Source: Candidatus Mycoplasma haematohominis
GTDB taxonomy: Bacteria; Bacillota_I; Bacilli_A; Mycoplasmatales; Mycoplasmoidaceae
Length of the DNA: 64,000 bases
Direction: 5' to 3'
Assembly: GCF_902712995.1 (NCBI RefSeq)
Contig: NZ_CACTIB010000031.1
Coordinates: 124,001 to 188,000, forward strand
Part shown: in pieces, positions 10,625-21,140 of the stretch
Layout: every line of letters starts with the position of its first letter
How positions within the stretch are numbered: position 1 is the stretch's first letter
Program-made: the position numbers and the translations under genes
Notes under the pieces: generated by a model
The model's input: only the letters and a program-made list of their open reading frames with translations
Database searches by the model: none
What the model was told of the DNA's origin: nothing

Positions 10625-11481
10625 ATGTCAGCTTTAGTTAAAGCAGGAGCAGTTGTTGGTGGAATAGCTTTGACAATTGGGGGGGCTTTTATGTAAAAAC
10701 TCTTTTGGGAGAAGAAGTATTGTGTATTCCTTTAACTAAAGAGGATGGTTATTCAAGTACCTATAATGCCAGTTCTACAAAAGTAGGGAAGTTGTATGGT
10801 GATTATTTAGTTGCTCCTTTTGGTTCAGTTTTAAAAACAGGTAATAGTAGTTCTGGAAAGGCTGTAGAAGACAATAAGAAGTGATGAGAGCAAACATATG
10901 AAGTTTTTAAGAAAGATAAAGGTTTGAGTAGTGAATTTAAAGACAGAATTGATAGACCCTATGACAATAGAGTAACAGCGGTATCACAGACGCAGGAAGC
11001 AAAAAAGGCTTTAAACAAAGTTTGCGAAGAAGTTTATGGAAAAGCATCAACAGATATTGAAACTTCTGCATCAGACACCGGACATACAAAATCGAATTTA
11101 AGGGAAGATCTATTTAAATATTGTTCTTTCTTAGGGAAAGAACCAATAAAAGTTTCTGAGAGCGAATACACTGATGCAGACAGTTACGGAAAAAAATATA
11201 GTAGCAAGTTAATTTCTACAACAGACAGAAAGAACGATAAATTTTGGAAGAAACAAAATGAATTGTTCTTTGAAGAAACTGGAGATAGGTCAGGTAGTGG
11301 ATTAACAGAAGAAAGCCCTAAATTCAAAGAATTATTCGAAGACAAACAAAAGAAGAATGAATGAGACGCACTTAAAAAAACGTGTGAAAAAGCTTATTCC
11401 AAGAAATCAAGCGACACAGATGGAGATAAGGCAAAAAAAGAAGATGTGCTTAAATTTTGTTCTTTAAAAGGAAAGGAATAA
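10625..11481 (+). pseudogene. Family I gene switched OFF by a G7 tract (phase-variable candidate)
   Basis: From ATG 10625 the frame runs through the anchor and hits TAA at 10694 after 23 codons, because a run of seven G (10679..10685) breaks the frame. With one more G (G8) the anchor continues as GGGFYVKTLLG, as in 17758..18606. The whole downstream coding region is then open to TAA 11479, giving a predicted 285-aa protein with WW, ALNKVCEEVYG, FKYCSFLGKEP, FWKKQNELFF, TCEKAY and LKFCSLKGKE. The rest of the gene is intact, which argues for reversible slippage rather than decay. A sequencing error in the homopolymer is the alternative. Confidence 0.8.
10679..10685 (+). repeat. Poly-G tract (G7) near the 5' end of a surface-protein gene
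   Basis: Seven consecutive G in an AT-rich region, falling in codons 19-21 of the gene at 10625. The non-switching paralogue at 17758 has GGAGGAGGT at the same place, which is not slippage-prone. Eight or five G would restore the frame. Confidence 0.9.
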
Positions 11482-11491
11482 TAAGAGTCTT

Positions 11492-12367
11492 ATGTCTTTA
11501 GCTAAAGCTGCTGTTGCGGTTGGTGGAGCGGCTTTGTTGACAGCAGGAACAACATACGGAATTTATAGTGTTATGGATCCTATGCCGAGTGATTTTGTTG
11601 TTTTGTCTAAAGACACAAATTATTCTACAACCTATTCGTCTAGCAATGATAAAGTGGGCGAATTGTATGGAAATTATTTAATTTCTCCTTACGGCTTGAC
11701 AAGCAGTTCTGAAAATTCAGATAAACCAAAAGATAATAAGAATTGATGAGAATGGTCTTATAGAAGGTTGAAGTCTGATTTGAAAGGCAAGAATGTTTTG
11801 AGTGCCGATTTCTTGAGTTCCAATATTAAGCATCCTTATAAAACTTCTGGACAGATATTAAATAATGATGAGAAAGCATTAAACGAAATTTGCGAGACTG
11901 TTTATGGCAAAACCAAAACTGATATTTTCAAAAGGGCCGGTGATTCAGACGATAACAAAGAGAATTTAAGGAAAGATTTATTCAAGTATTGCTCTTTCTT
12001 CTGAGAAGCTCCTAAAACTATTGGCGAAACAAAAGGAGAGAGTTATTCAGGTAATACATCATATGGCAAAAAATATGAATCCAAATTAATTGGTACAAAA
12101 GGAAACGACATTTTCTGAGAGACAAGAAATAAAGAATTTTTTGAAGGTGGAGAGGGCAATAAAGGAATAGGGAAAGATTTATCAGCAGATACCGATTCTT
12201 TATTTCATGGACTTTATTCAACTAAGGGAAAACCTGATCAAGGAAATATAAAGGAAACATGCAAAAAAGCATATGCTTTACAAGAGGGTTCAACTGGCAC
12301 AACACCAAAAACAACAAAAGGAAATGTCTTTAAGTTTTGTTCATTGGAAAAGAAGGAGATTAGTTAA
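11492..12367 (+). CDS. Family I two-module surface protein (291 aa)
   Basis: The longest intact family I member here. Anchor about residues 3-29 (AAVAVGGAALLTAGTTYG), spacer YGNYLISPYGLT like that of 5735 and 17758, then UGA-UGA WEWSYRRL. Module 1: ALNEICETVYG and FKYCSFF. Module 2: FWETRNKEFFEG, TCKKAY and FKFCSLEKKEIS. The stop overlaps the next ATG by one base (TAATG). Function unknown. Confidence 0.89.
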
Positions 12368-13152
12368 TGGATCCAGTTAAAGTTTCCGCAGCTTTAGGAA
12401 CAGTTTTAGTTGCAGGAGCAACAACTTATGGTGTAAGTACTTTGTGAAATACACCTTCATGAACACATATTTCTTTGGATGACGGGACATTAAGTAGTAA
12501 ATATGCAGATAATTACAGACACTATTTTGTTGGAGCGACAGACGAAAATAAGAATTGATGAAGTTGGTCTTTGAAGAATAGATGATCTAAAGATAAGAAT
12601 GATTCTGATGAAAGTAAAAGACCAGGATTTGGATTTAAAGATGTTTTGGATGATTGGAAAAAGTTAAAAGAAAAATGTGATGAGGCATATAAAAAACAAA
12701 TTTCAGAGATTTCAAAAACAACTAGTGAAACTCAATATCTGGAAAGGGATGTATGAAGATATTGTTCTCCTGGTTTTGCAGGAAAGCCGACAACAGTACA
12801 AGAAAAGGATTCTACTACTTATCAAGCTCAGGATGATTCATATGGCAAGACTCAAGGAACAAAACTAATATCAGTGACAGATGAAAATAATGATTGATTC
12901 TGACAAATACAACAAGATAGATTTTTTGGCATTGGTCGTTATCAAGGAATTACTGCTGAAGGATCAAGTGGAATAAATAAAGATACTGATTCCTTATTTC
13001 ATGCTTTATACGAATCTGGAAATAGTCATTCTAGATCTATAGTAAAGGAGATATGCAAAGAAGCTTATTTTGTCAAAACAACAAAAGAAGAAAACAAACC
13101 AACTGCGACACAAGCGAATGTTTTTAAATTTTGTTCTCTAGAAGGTAAATAG
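12367..13152 (+). CDS. Family I two-module surface protein (261 aa)
   Basis: Begins ATGGATCCA overlapping the previous stop. Anchor about residues 5-27. Spacer YADNYRHYFVGATDENKNWW resembles 4460. Many UGA Trp codons: TLWNTPSWTH, WW.WSLKNRWS. Module 1: LKEKCDEAY, VWRYCSPGF. Module 2: WFWQIQQDRFFG, ICKEAYF, FKFCSLEGK. Same direction and tight spacing with neighbours suggest a shared transcript. Function unknown. Confidence 0.88.
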
Positions 13153-13156
13153 CTTT

Positions 13157-13924
13157 ATGAATGTTCCAGCAAAAGTAGCAGCAGGAACTGCTGTAGCAAT
13201 AGGAGGAACAACCGGAGGTTATTTTTTATTTAATAGAGAATATGGAGAACCTCCTTTTACTGTAGAACAAAGATCTACTTCTTATGCCAATAGTACTTTC
13301 GGAAAAACAAATGCTAAATATTTAGTAGATCCTGATAATTCTAGAAATGAAGAATGATGAAATGAAAAGTATAAGGTGTTATTTTCTAAACAAAGCGAAA
13401 GTGATGCAACAAGTAAATTAAGTACTGAATTTCAAAAAACAGCTATTACTTCTGGATACGGAACAGGCAATAATGCTTTAAATAAGGTTTGTGATGTTGC
13501 ATTTAAGGAACAAACAACGAGTTGGAATACAAAACAAAATTATGAAGACAATGTTTGAACTTATTGTTCTTTATTAGAAGGGAAGCCAAAATTACTTACT
13601 GAATCAGATCATAAGGATAAATTAGGAGGAGCTCATAAAGATAAAGCGGTTTTGGCTAAGAATGATGATAATTCCAAATTCTGAGAACTAAGGAATAAAG
13701 AATTTTTTGGTAAGGGCGAATATTCTGGAGAACACGCTACTGGATCAATATTTAAAGGTTTATATGGAAAGAAAGGTCAAGAAAAACCAGGAACTATTAA
13801 AGAAAAATGTGAAGAAGCATATGGTTCTGATAAGAACCAAGATTCTTCTTCCATTCAAGCATCAGATAAGGATATAAAAATGTTCTGTTATTTGATTCCT
13901 GTTAAGGAACAACAGGGTAGTTAA
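13157..13924 (+). CDS. Family I two-module surface protein (255 aa)
   Basis: Anchor about residues 3-25 (AKVAAGTAVAIGGTTGGYFLF). Spacer YLVDPDNSRNE then UGA-UGA. Module 1: ALNKVCDVAF, VWTYCSLLEGKPKLL. Module 2: FWELRNKEFFGKGE, KCEEAYG, IKMFCYLIPVKEQQGS. The FCYLIP ending is shared with 433..1218, so the two probably form a subgroup. Function unknown. Confidence 0.88.
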
Positions 13925-13952
13925 TTAATACTTAGAAATTTATTAGAAAAGC

Positions 13953-14732
13953 ATGAGCGCAACAGTCAAAGGAGCGGCGGCATTAGGTGCAACAGCTGTA
14001 GTAGTAGGAGGAACAGGAGTTGGAGCTAAGTTTTTGCTTGATGCACAAGAACCACACTGTGTTCGTTTAAAGAGCCCTGCAACAGGAAAATATGGAGAAG
14101 ATTACAAAAGATATTTTGCAGAAAGCAATGGATCTGAAAATGATAAGTGATGGAACTGAGTATTTAAGAATAGATATGAAAAGGACACGAGAGATTCTTC
14201 CGCAAATAGACATGAACCATTAAGTAAATTTAAAAGTTTAGAGAGCGGTTCTGGAGTAGATAAATCTCTTAAAAAAGTCTGCGGTGAAGCTTATGCAGAT
14301 GAAAAAGCAAATGTGGTTGTAAGTAGCTCTGCTAAAACTGACAATACTAAATATTCAGAAGAAGATGTTTGAAGATATTGTTCAATTTTCGGAAATAAGC
14401 CTAAGACTTTAAGAGAGGTTAAAGCAGATGATGTATCAAGAAAAAATAATACATTTGCGAAAACTAAAGAAGATGTGCTTATAGATATTGCAGATCCCGC
14501 AAATCAAAGATTTTGAGATGAGCAAAACACTTATTTTTTTGGACTTAAAGAAACGGAATTAAATGCGGGAGAAAAATCTATTTTTAAAGCTTTATATAAG
14601 AAACAAAATAAGGGTCAAGAAGACACAATAAAAAATGTTTGCGAAGAGGCTTATAAGAAACAATCAACTGTGAGTGATGGTTCAACAACAGATGCCGAAT
14701 TACTTAAATTCTGTTCTTTAAAAGGTAAATAA
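13953..14732 (+). CDS. Family I two-module surface protein (259 aa)
   Basis: Close paralogue of 3690..4457: almost the same anchor (residues about 5-28 ending GAKFLLDAQEP) and spacer KYGEDYKRYFAE. Module 1: WWNWVFKNRYEKD, SLKKVCGEAY, VWRYCSIFGNKPKTL. Module 2: FWDEQNTYFFGLKE, VCEEAYKK, LLKFCSLKGK. Followed three bases later by the scar of a deleted 4460-type gene. Function unknown. Confidence 0.9.
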
Positions 14733-14734
14733 TC

Positions 14735-14786
14735 ACGACTTCATTGCAGAGAACTTGAGTTTTGCTCTTTGTAAGGATCGGGATAA
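14735..14786 (+). pseudogene. Scar of an internally deleted family I gene
   Basis: The first about 15 bases (ACGACTTCATTGCAG) match the start of 4460..5206 (ATGACCTCTTTACAG) with the start codon changed to ACG, at the same 2-base distance from the upstream stop. This is joined to TTTTGCTCTTTG...GGATCGGGATAAT, matching the far 3' end of that gene (FCSLEGLG and stop). About 700 bases in between are missing. This reads as a single internal deletion of a duplicated gene. The remaining spacer to 14978 is AT-rich and holds the upstream region discussed for 14979. Confidence 0.65.
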
Positions 14787-14978
14787 TTTTAATTTTTTAA
14801 ATATAAGTGAATTTATTGTTTAGAGTAAGTTTGTTCTTGAGCAAAGTTTAAGAAAAGAAAATATCAAAATCTAAATTTAAGGCGGTTGTATTTTTTTTAT
14901 TTTTGATGATTTTAGTTTTACTCACCAATTAATGTGAGATGATTATTTACGTTTTTATTGATTTTCCCCTTTTAAACT

Positions 14979-15512
14979 ATGACATCCATTCAATTATCTG
15001 TTGCTGCAACGGGAACAGTAGCTGTTGCGGCAGCCGCAGCTGGCACAGCTGCATATATGACATCTTCTTCTAGTTGTTTAACTATAGAACAAGCTGTAAA
15101 GGCAAGAAAGATTGTTAAGAAGTATGAAGATAGAAACGATTATTGGTTTTCAAATAATTTAGCTTCTTTAGGAAATAATGCGAGTTTTTTGATCGCAAAT
15201 ATTTTGGAAAATGAGTCTTGATGAAATTCTAAGTACGATTCTCAATTGAAACCTTTGAATGGCGATGTTAACAGAGCTTCTTCAAGTCAATTTAAGCAAG
15301 TTACAAAAGGTTATGATAGGGACGACGAAAAAGCCTTGAATAAAGTGTGCGATGCAGCTTATAAGAAGAATTTTGGAGAGATTATTACTAGCACCGAAAA
15401 TGAAAAATATGCAGGAGATGTAAGATAGTTTTGCACTAATGAAAGCGATGCAAATTTAATTTTTAATGAAAATCCTGCTGCTAGTCATGATAATGATTAC
15501 GATAGTGATTAG
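14979..15512 (+). pseudogene. Short family I gene with a nonsense codon near its end
   Basis: Anchor about residues 4-30 (Thr/Ala/Val-rich, ending AAYMTSSSS), a short WFSNNLASLGNNASFL spacer, then UGA-UGA (WW) and one module: ALNKVCDAAYKK. The aligned position of DVQRFCTNE in 18773..19279 reads DVR-stop (TAG 15426), so a 149-aa product would lack the final Cys. Homology continues past the stop (FCTNESDA...) to TAG 15510. It may be expressed in truncated form. The gap 15513..15706 is AT-rich with no gene. Confidence 0.75.
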
Positions 15513-15706
15513 TTTGTAGACAAGATTTAAAGGCATTTCCTAGTTTTTAAAAAACCAGCAAAAGATAAATTTTCAATATTAGTTTTTTCAACAAGTAGTT
15601 AAATTTATTCTTTTAAAAAAATAGTTTGTTTGCTTTTTTTGAATTCAAATTAAAAGCCAGTCAGTTCGTTTTTACTTTCTTTAAAAGTAATTTATAAGGT
15701 CAATTA

Positions 15707-16525
15707 ATGAATCCATTACAAGGAGCAGCAGCTATTGGTTCTGGAAGTGCTTTAATAGGAGGTGGTTATCTCGGATATGCGTATTTCTCTGTCAGTTACA
15801 TAACTATAGCTGATTCTAGTAATCCGGATGATTATAAGAATGGTGTCGCGAAAGATGACTTTGATAAGTTTGTGCATCCTTTATTGGAGGAGAATGAGAA
15901 GTGATGAAGCAAAGTTTATGGAGTTTTAGTGAATGATAAAAAAACTAAGTCGGATACAATAAGTTCTCAATTTAGTGAAGTAACATCATCATTTCAAAAA
16001 GCAGGAACAAGCAATACACACTTAAATCAAGTATGTGAAACAGCTATTAAAGCAACAGAAATAGTTAACTCTAAATATTTAAAAAACGTATGAACTTATT
16101 GTTCTGTTAGACCAGATTTAGCAAAAGATAAAGGTAATGAGCCAACAGTCGTTACGACGTTGGAGGGAAAAACAGGCATAGAGGATTACAAATTAGGAAA
16201 AGAGGGAGATAACAAAGGTAAGTTAGCTTCTCCTGAACAAGTAAATGAAAAATGATGAAATTGAGTTTATGAGAATAAATTCAAGCCTAGAAAAGAAAAA
16301 ACAAGTAGCGATTTATCTACTGAGTTTAATTTAGTAAATGAAGGATATAGTTCGTCTTCCAACACAGCTTTAAATAAAGTTTGCGAAGAAAGATATAAAG
16401 AGGGAAAAGATAAGTTTTCTGATGAATCATCAGACTCAGAACAAAATAAATACAAATTAAAGAAAAATGTAGAAAGTTTTTGTACTGTTGAAGGAAAAGG
16501 AAATTTAACTATGCCAACTACTTAA
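15707..16525 (+). CDS. Family I surface protein (272 aa)
   Basis: Paralogue of 8554..9381 in the second copy of the four-gene block. Anchor about residues 5-27 (AAAIGSGSALIGGGYLGYAYF). Both modules use the WW...LNKVC style: LNQVCETAI with WTYCSVRP, then WWNWVYENKF, ALNKVCEERY, VESFCTVEG. Function unknown. Confidence 0.9.
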
Positions 16526-16528
16526 ATT

Positions 16529-16978
16529 ATGTCAACACAAGCAATAGTTGGAGCAGCTGCCGGGGCAGTATTATTAGGAGGCGGCGGAACTTTGGCTGCT
16601 TATGCAGCAGGAGCTTTTAGCAATGACACTTACTTTATTAAAGCAAAGCGAGAATTTACTGAAAAGTCATATATTGCGGAGAAAGAAGAAGAAATGAAAG
16701 GTTGGTTGACTCAGCAAAATAAAGAAACAACTTATAAGACAGATTTAAAAAACAATATTAAGAAAATGACAGGAATATCTAAGACTGCACCTACAGAAGA
16801 CAAAGTAAATAAATTACAAGGAGAAACAGCTCCTACAACTGCTGAGGCAAAAGAAATTTATGATTATGCAAAGAATTGATGCGAGTCTAAGAAGGAAACA
16901 GTTTATAAAGGAGAAGAATCTGAAGCAGAATTTGAAATTTTTAAAAAAGTTTGTTTTGTTAATAGTCCAGTAGCATAA
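16529..16978 (+). CDS. Short single-module family I-like protein (149 aa)
   Basis: Paralogue of 9385..9843, same block position. Gly-cluster anchor (AGAVLLGGGGTLAAYAAGAF-like, residues about 8-28), charged helical body, UGA-encoded NWCESKK, and FKKVCFVNS near the end. Two conserved Cys about 30 residues apart. Starts three bases after the preceding stop. Function unknown. Confidence 0.88.
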
Positions 16979-16984
16979 TTAGAA

Positions 16985-17755
16985 ATGTCTTTACCAGTAA
17001 AAGCAGCTGCAGGAGGTGGAGTTTCAGCTTTAGCGGCAGTTGGGGGTTATGGCGTAAGTACTTTGTTTGGCAAAGAGCCTATTCATATACAAAATCCTAC
17101 TCCAGGGAAGTTTGGAGAAGATTTTCAATTTCATTTTATGGATGCTTCTGATAATAGGAATGATTCTTGATGAAAAGAAAGATTTGATAAGCTTCAAGCT
17201 GAAAATGATAGTGAATTTAGTACTGAATTTAAAAAGAATGTCGTTGATAGTGTAGATAAATTGAAGACAGCATGTAATGACGCTTATTCAACAAAAACAA
17301 CTAAAACTGATATGCATCCTGATACAGATGACGCAGGAACAAAAGCTAAATATGAAAAGGATGTTTGAACTTTCTGTTCTATTGATGGAAAGAATCCTAA
17401 AACGATAAGCGAAGCAAAAGAGGAAGGTAGAGATGAGTATAAGGATAAATCTGGAAAAGAGAAGAGCGCAATCTTCGTGTCTGTGCACGATAGAGAAAAT
17501 CAAGGTTTCTGAGAAAGGCAAGCAAGAGCTTTTTATAAAAGGAAAAGCGAAGATGGAACAAAGGAAATTGAAGGTATAGGAAAAATAGCTAGCGATACTA
17601 ATTTGGGCTTCAAAACTCTTTATGCAAAGTCTGAAAAGGATAGAACAGTTGAAGATTTAAAAGCAGCATGTGAAAATAGGTATAAAGATACTTTTGACAG
17701 CACAAAAGACAAAGAGACTTTAAGATTTTGTTCTTTACAAGGTAAACAGGATTAA
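16985..17755 (+). CDS. Family I two-module surface protein (256 aa)
   Basis: Paralogue of 9852..10622 but with an ATG start. Anchor about residues 5-26 (AAAGGGVSALAAVGGYG). Spacer KFGEDFQFHFMDAS, WW, ACNDAYS, VWTFCSIDGKNPKTI; FWERQARAFYKR, ACENRY, LRFCSLQGKQD. DNA identity with its counterpart is high across the gene. Function unknown. Confidence 0.9.
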
Positions 17756-17757
17756 AG

Positions 17758-18606
17758 ATGTCAGCTTTATTTAAAGTAGGAGCAGCAGTGGGCGGATTAG
17801 CTTTGACAGTTGGAGGAGGTTTCTATGTAAAGACACTTTTGGGCGGAGAAGTTGTGTGTATTCCTTTGACTAAAGAAGAAAACTATTTCACGACTTATAG
17901 CAACAATGAGATAGGAAAAATTTATGGAGATTATTTAGTTGCTCCTTTTGGTTTAGCGACAGCAATAGAAACTAGCACTGGAGGAGGTAAGGTAGAAAAT
18001 AACGAAAATTGGTGAGAACAAACTTACGCAGTTTTCAGAACAGATAATGGTAAAAGTAGTGATTTTAAGGATCAGGTTGATAGAGCTTATGAACATAAGG
18101 TAGCTCCAGCGCAAACTAAAACTAAGAAAGCTCTGAACAAAGTTTGCGAAGAAGTTTACAAGAAAGCGTCTACTGAAATAGAAATTGTTACATCAGGAAT
18201 AGATAACGCAAAATCTAATTTAAGAGAGGATTTATTTAAATACTGCTCTTTCTTAGAAAAAGAGCCAATAAAAGTTGTTGAAAAAGATTATTCCGATGCA
18301 AAGAGTTATGGAAAATTACATCAAGGTAAATTAATTTCCACAAAAGACGATTCAAATAATTTTTTCTGAAAAAAACAAAATGAATTGTTCTTTAAAGATT
18401 CAGGAGATAGATCAGGAACTGGCGCAACAGGCGATGCCCAATCTATATTCAAAAAGTTATATGTAGATAAAAATAAAAAAGATAAATGAGATGCCCTTAA
18501 AGAAGTTTGCGATCTAGCTTATTCAAAAAAAGAAAGCGATACAGAAGATAATAACGCGCCTAAATTAGATGTATTTAAGTTCTGTTCTTTAAAAGGAAAG
18601 GAGTAA
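17758..18606 (+). CDS. Family I two-module surface protein (282 aa)
   Basis: In-frame counterpart of the OFF gene at 10625. Anchor about residues 5-28 (VGAAVGGLALTVGGGFYV) encoded without a G run. Spacer IYGDYLVAPFGLA, W(TGG)W, ALNKVCEEVYKK, FKYCSFLEKEP; FWKKQNELFFKDSGDRSG, VCDLAY, FKFCSLKGKE. Fourth gene of the second block copy. Function unknown. Confidence 0.9.
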
Positions 18607-18654
18607 TAAAAAACGTTAACGTAGGTGATATTTCGAAAGACGAAATAACGGAAA

Positions 18655-18772
18655 ACATCAAAATCTAAATTTAAGACGATTGTAATTTTTTTATTTTTGA
18701 TAATTTTTGTTTTACTTGCTAATTAATGTGAGATGATTATTTGTGTTTTTCATTTATTTTCCCCTTTAAACT
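18655..18772 (+). promoter_or_regulatory. Duplicated upstream region (also at 14861..14978)
   Basis: About 118 bases ahead of the start at 18773 are a diverged copy of those ahead of 14979. Shared stretches include ATCAAAATCTAAATTTAA, a long T-rich tract, and TTAATGTGAGATGATTATTT shortly before the start. Conservation of a non-coding stretch with its gene suggests it carries the promoter, or simply marks the limits of the duplication. Confidence 0.45.
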
Positions 18773-19279
18773 ATGACATCTATTCAATTATCTGTGGTAG
18801 CAACAGGAACAGTAGCCGTTGTGGCAGCCGCAGCTGGTACAGCTGCATATATGACATCTTCCTCTAGTTGTTTAACTATAGAACAAGCGGAAAAGGCAGG
18901 AAAGATTGTTAGAAAGGATGGAGATAGCAGTGATTATTGGTTTTCAAATAATTTAGCTTCTCTAGGAAATAACGCGAGTTTTTTGGTTGCAAGTATTTCA
19001 GAAAATGAGGGTTGATGAAATTCTAAGTACGATTCACAGTTGAAGCCTTTGAAAGGAGGCAACAATAGAGCTTCTTCAAAAGAATTTCAGAAAGTTACGA
19101 AAGGTTACGATAAGGATGACAAAGCGGCTTTAAATAAGGTTTGTGATGCGGCTTATAAGGAGAATATTGTGAAATTTACTAATAATGGAGATTCTGAAAA
19201 GAAAAAATATGCGGATGATGTGCAAAGATTTTGTACTAATGAAAAGAGTGCAAGTTTAAAGTTTGAAGCAGATTCTTAA
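18773..19279 (+). CDS. Short single-module family I protein (168 aa)
   Basis: Intact counterpart of 14979. Anchor about residues 4-30 ending AAYMTSSSS. WFSNNLASLGNNASFL spacer, UGA-UGA, ALNKVCDAAYKE and VQRFCTNEK: exactly one Trp/Cys module, so it is a half-length natural version of the two-module proteins. No motif of known function. Confidence 0.87.
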
Positions 19280-19384
19280 TCAAATTCAGAGTCTGAAGAA
19301 GATTAATTTTTTATTTAAGATATCGATAAGAAGCTTATTTGTTTCGACGAGGTTTTTTAAGCAGAAAAGTATTGTAAGTTAAAA

Positions 19385-20146
19385 ATGTCTGTGTCAGTAA
19401 AGGCAGCTGCAGGAACTGGAGCTGTTGTATTAACAGCGGTTGGTGGTTACGGATTTAGTACTTTTTCTGCATCAGGAGAGCCTGATTGAAAACCTTTTAC
19501 GGCAAATAATTTAGTTGGCAAGTATTCTGAGAAAACGAAAGCTTATTTTGTAGGAGAGAATAGTGATGCTTGATGGGATTGATCTTACAAGAATAGATGA
19601 AGCAAGGATAAAAATGAAAACAGGGCTTTACATCATAACTTTATAAGTGTAACAAGTGGAAAAGATTTAAAGGATAAGTGTGTGGCGGTTTATGGAGAAG
19701 AGAAGGAGAATGTGACTTCAGCTTATCAAAATGGTAAATATCTAGAATTGGAGGTTTGGAGATACTGTTCTCCATTGGATACTAAACCAAAGACGATACA
19801 GGAAACGGGAGAGAGAACTTATGAAGGTTCAGTTAGTTCATATGGATGAGTCAAGAAAGAAAAATTTGTATCTGTAACTATTGAAGAAAATAATTTATTT
19901 TGAGAATTAAGAGATCAGGAGTTTTTTGGGTTAGGAAATTATTCTACGATTTTGACAGACAATAGTTTTGATCAATCTAAAGATTCTCTCTTTCATAATT
20001 TTTTTAAAAATAAAAGTTTTGAAAATAGACCAAAAATAAAAGATGTATGCGGAGATGCTTATAAAATGACAGATACCCAAGAAGCTGAAGATAAAAAAGT
20101 GCAAGTTAATACAATAATTAAATTTTGTTCTTTAGAAGGTAATTAA
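19385..20146 (+). CDS. Family I two-module surface protein (253 aa)
   Basis: Paralogue of 4460..5206. Anchor about residues 5-29 (AAAGTGAVVLTAVGGYG). Spacer AYFVGENSDAWWDWSYKNRWS, KCVAVYG, VWRYCSPLDTKPKTI (Trp is TGG). Module 2: FWELRDQEFFGLG, VCGDAYK, IKFCSLEGN. The stop overlaps the next ATG by one base. Function unknown. Confidence 0.89.
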
Positions 20147-20973
20147 TGGATCCAGTAAAAGGAGCAGCCGCTTTAGGTGCTGGAGCAGTAGTTGTAGGAG
20201 GTGGTTACATGGGTTATTCTTATCTTTCTATAAGTTGTACTACTATTGATCAGTCTAAAAATAGTAGTTCTTATAACGTTGGAACTATTGGAGGAGATAA
20301 CAAGAGTTTGTTTGTAGATCCTTTGTTAGATGAGAATAAGAAGTGATGAGATAGTGTTTTTGAGGTTTTAAAGAATGATCAAACTAAAAAAGCAGACGAA
20401 ATAAGCTCTGAATTTAAATTAGTAGATAAAGGATTTAAGAACGATAATTTAGCCGATACACAACATTTAAATAAAGTATGTGAAACAGCTATAAAGAAGA
20501 ATACATCAGATGTTATTAACTCCAAATATCTAAAAAATATTTGAACTTACTGTTCTGTTAGACCGGATTTAGCTAAAGAAAAAGGAAATGAACCATTAGC
20601 CGAAACATTAGCTAAGAGAAATAATTCAGATATCACTGATAGTCATCTGGGATCAAAAAACAAAGATAAGTTAGTAGCTAATGACGCAGTTAATGAGAAT
20701 TGATGGAAATGGGTTTTCGAAAATAGATTGAATCCTTTAAAGACAGCAAATGGTCAAAGCGGTAATCAACTAAGCTCTGCATTCAGTAGTGTGACTGAAG
20801 GATACAATACAGCATCATCCAATAACGCTTTAAATAAAGTTTGTGAAGATAATTACAAGAAAGGAGTTTCTGATTTTTCTAGTACGAATAGTGATGCCAA
20901 TAAATATCAACTAACCCAAGATGTTAAAAGATTCTGTACAGTAGGCGGAAACAAAGATTTATCCTTAAGTTAA
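20146..20973 (+). CDS. Family I surface protein (275 aa)
   Basis: Last gene of the family I array, starting ATGGATCCA inside the upstream stop. Anchor about residues 5-27 (AAALGAGAVVVGGGYMGY). Subgroup of 6535/8554/15707: both modules have WW...LNKVC form, with LNKVCETAI, WTYCSVRP, WWKWVFENRL, ALNKVCEDNYKK and VKRFCTVGG. Followed by a 167-base AT-rich spacer before family II. Function unknown. Confidence 0.89.
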
Positions 20974-21140
20974 TTTCTATTTAATACCCCATTCATTTTT
21001 TCAACCCTTAAAAACACTATTTAGACCAGTAAGTTCTTTTTTGCTCTTTTAATAACTCTATCTTTTTGAGATTTATTCTTAATAACTATTTTTCTAAAGA
21101 TCATCCTTCTTAGAATGCCGCCAACTTCAATGAAAAAACC

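Noticed and set aside
433..20973. Family I as lipoproteins
   Set aside because: The hydrophobic N-termini are not followed by a lipobox Cys; a simple anchor or uncleaved signal fits better.
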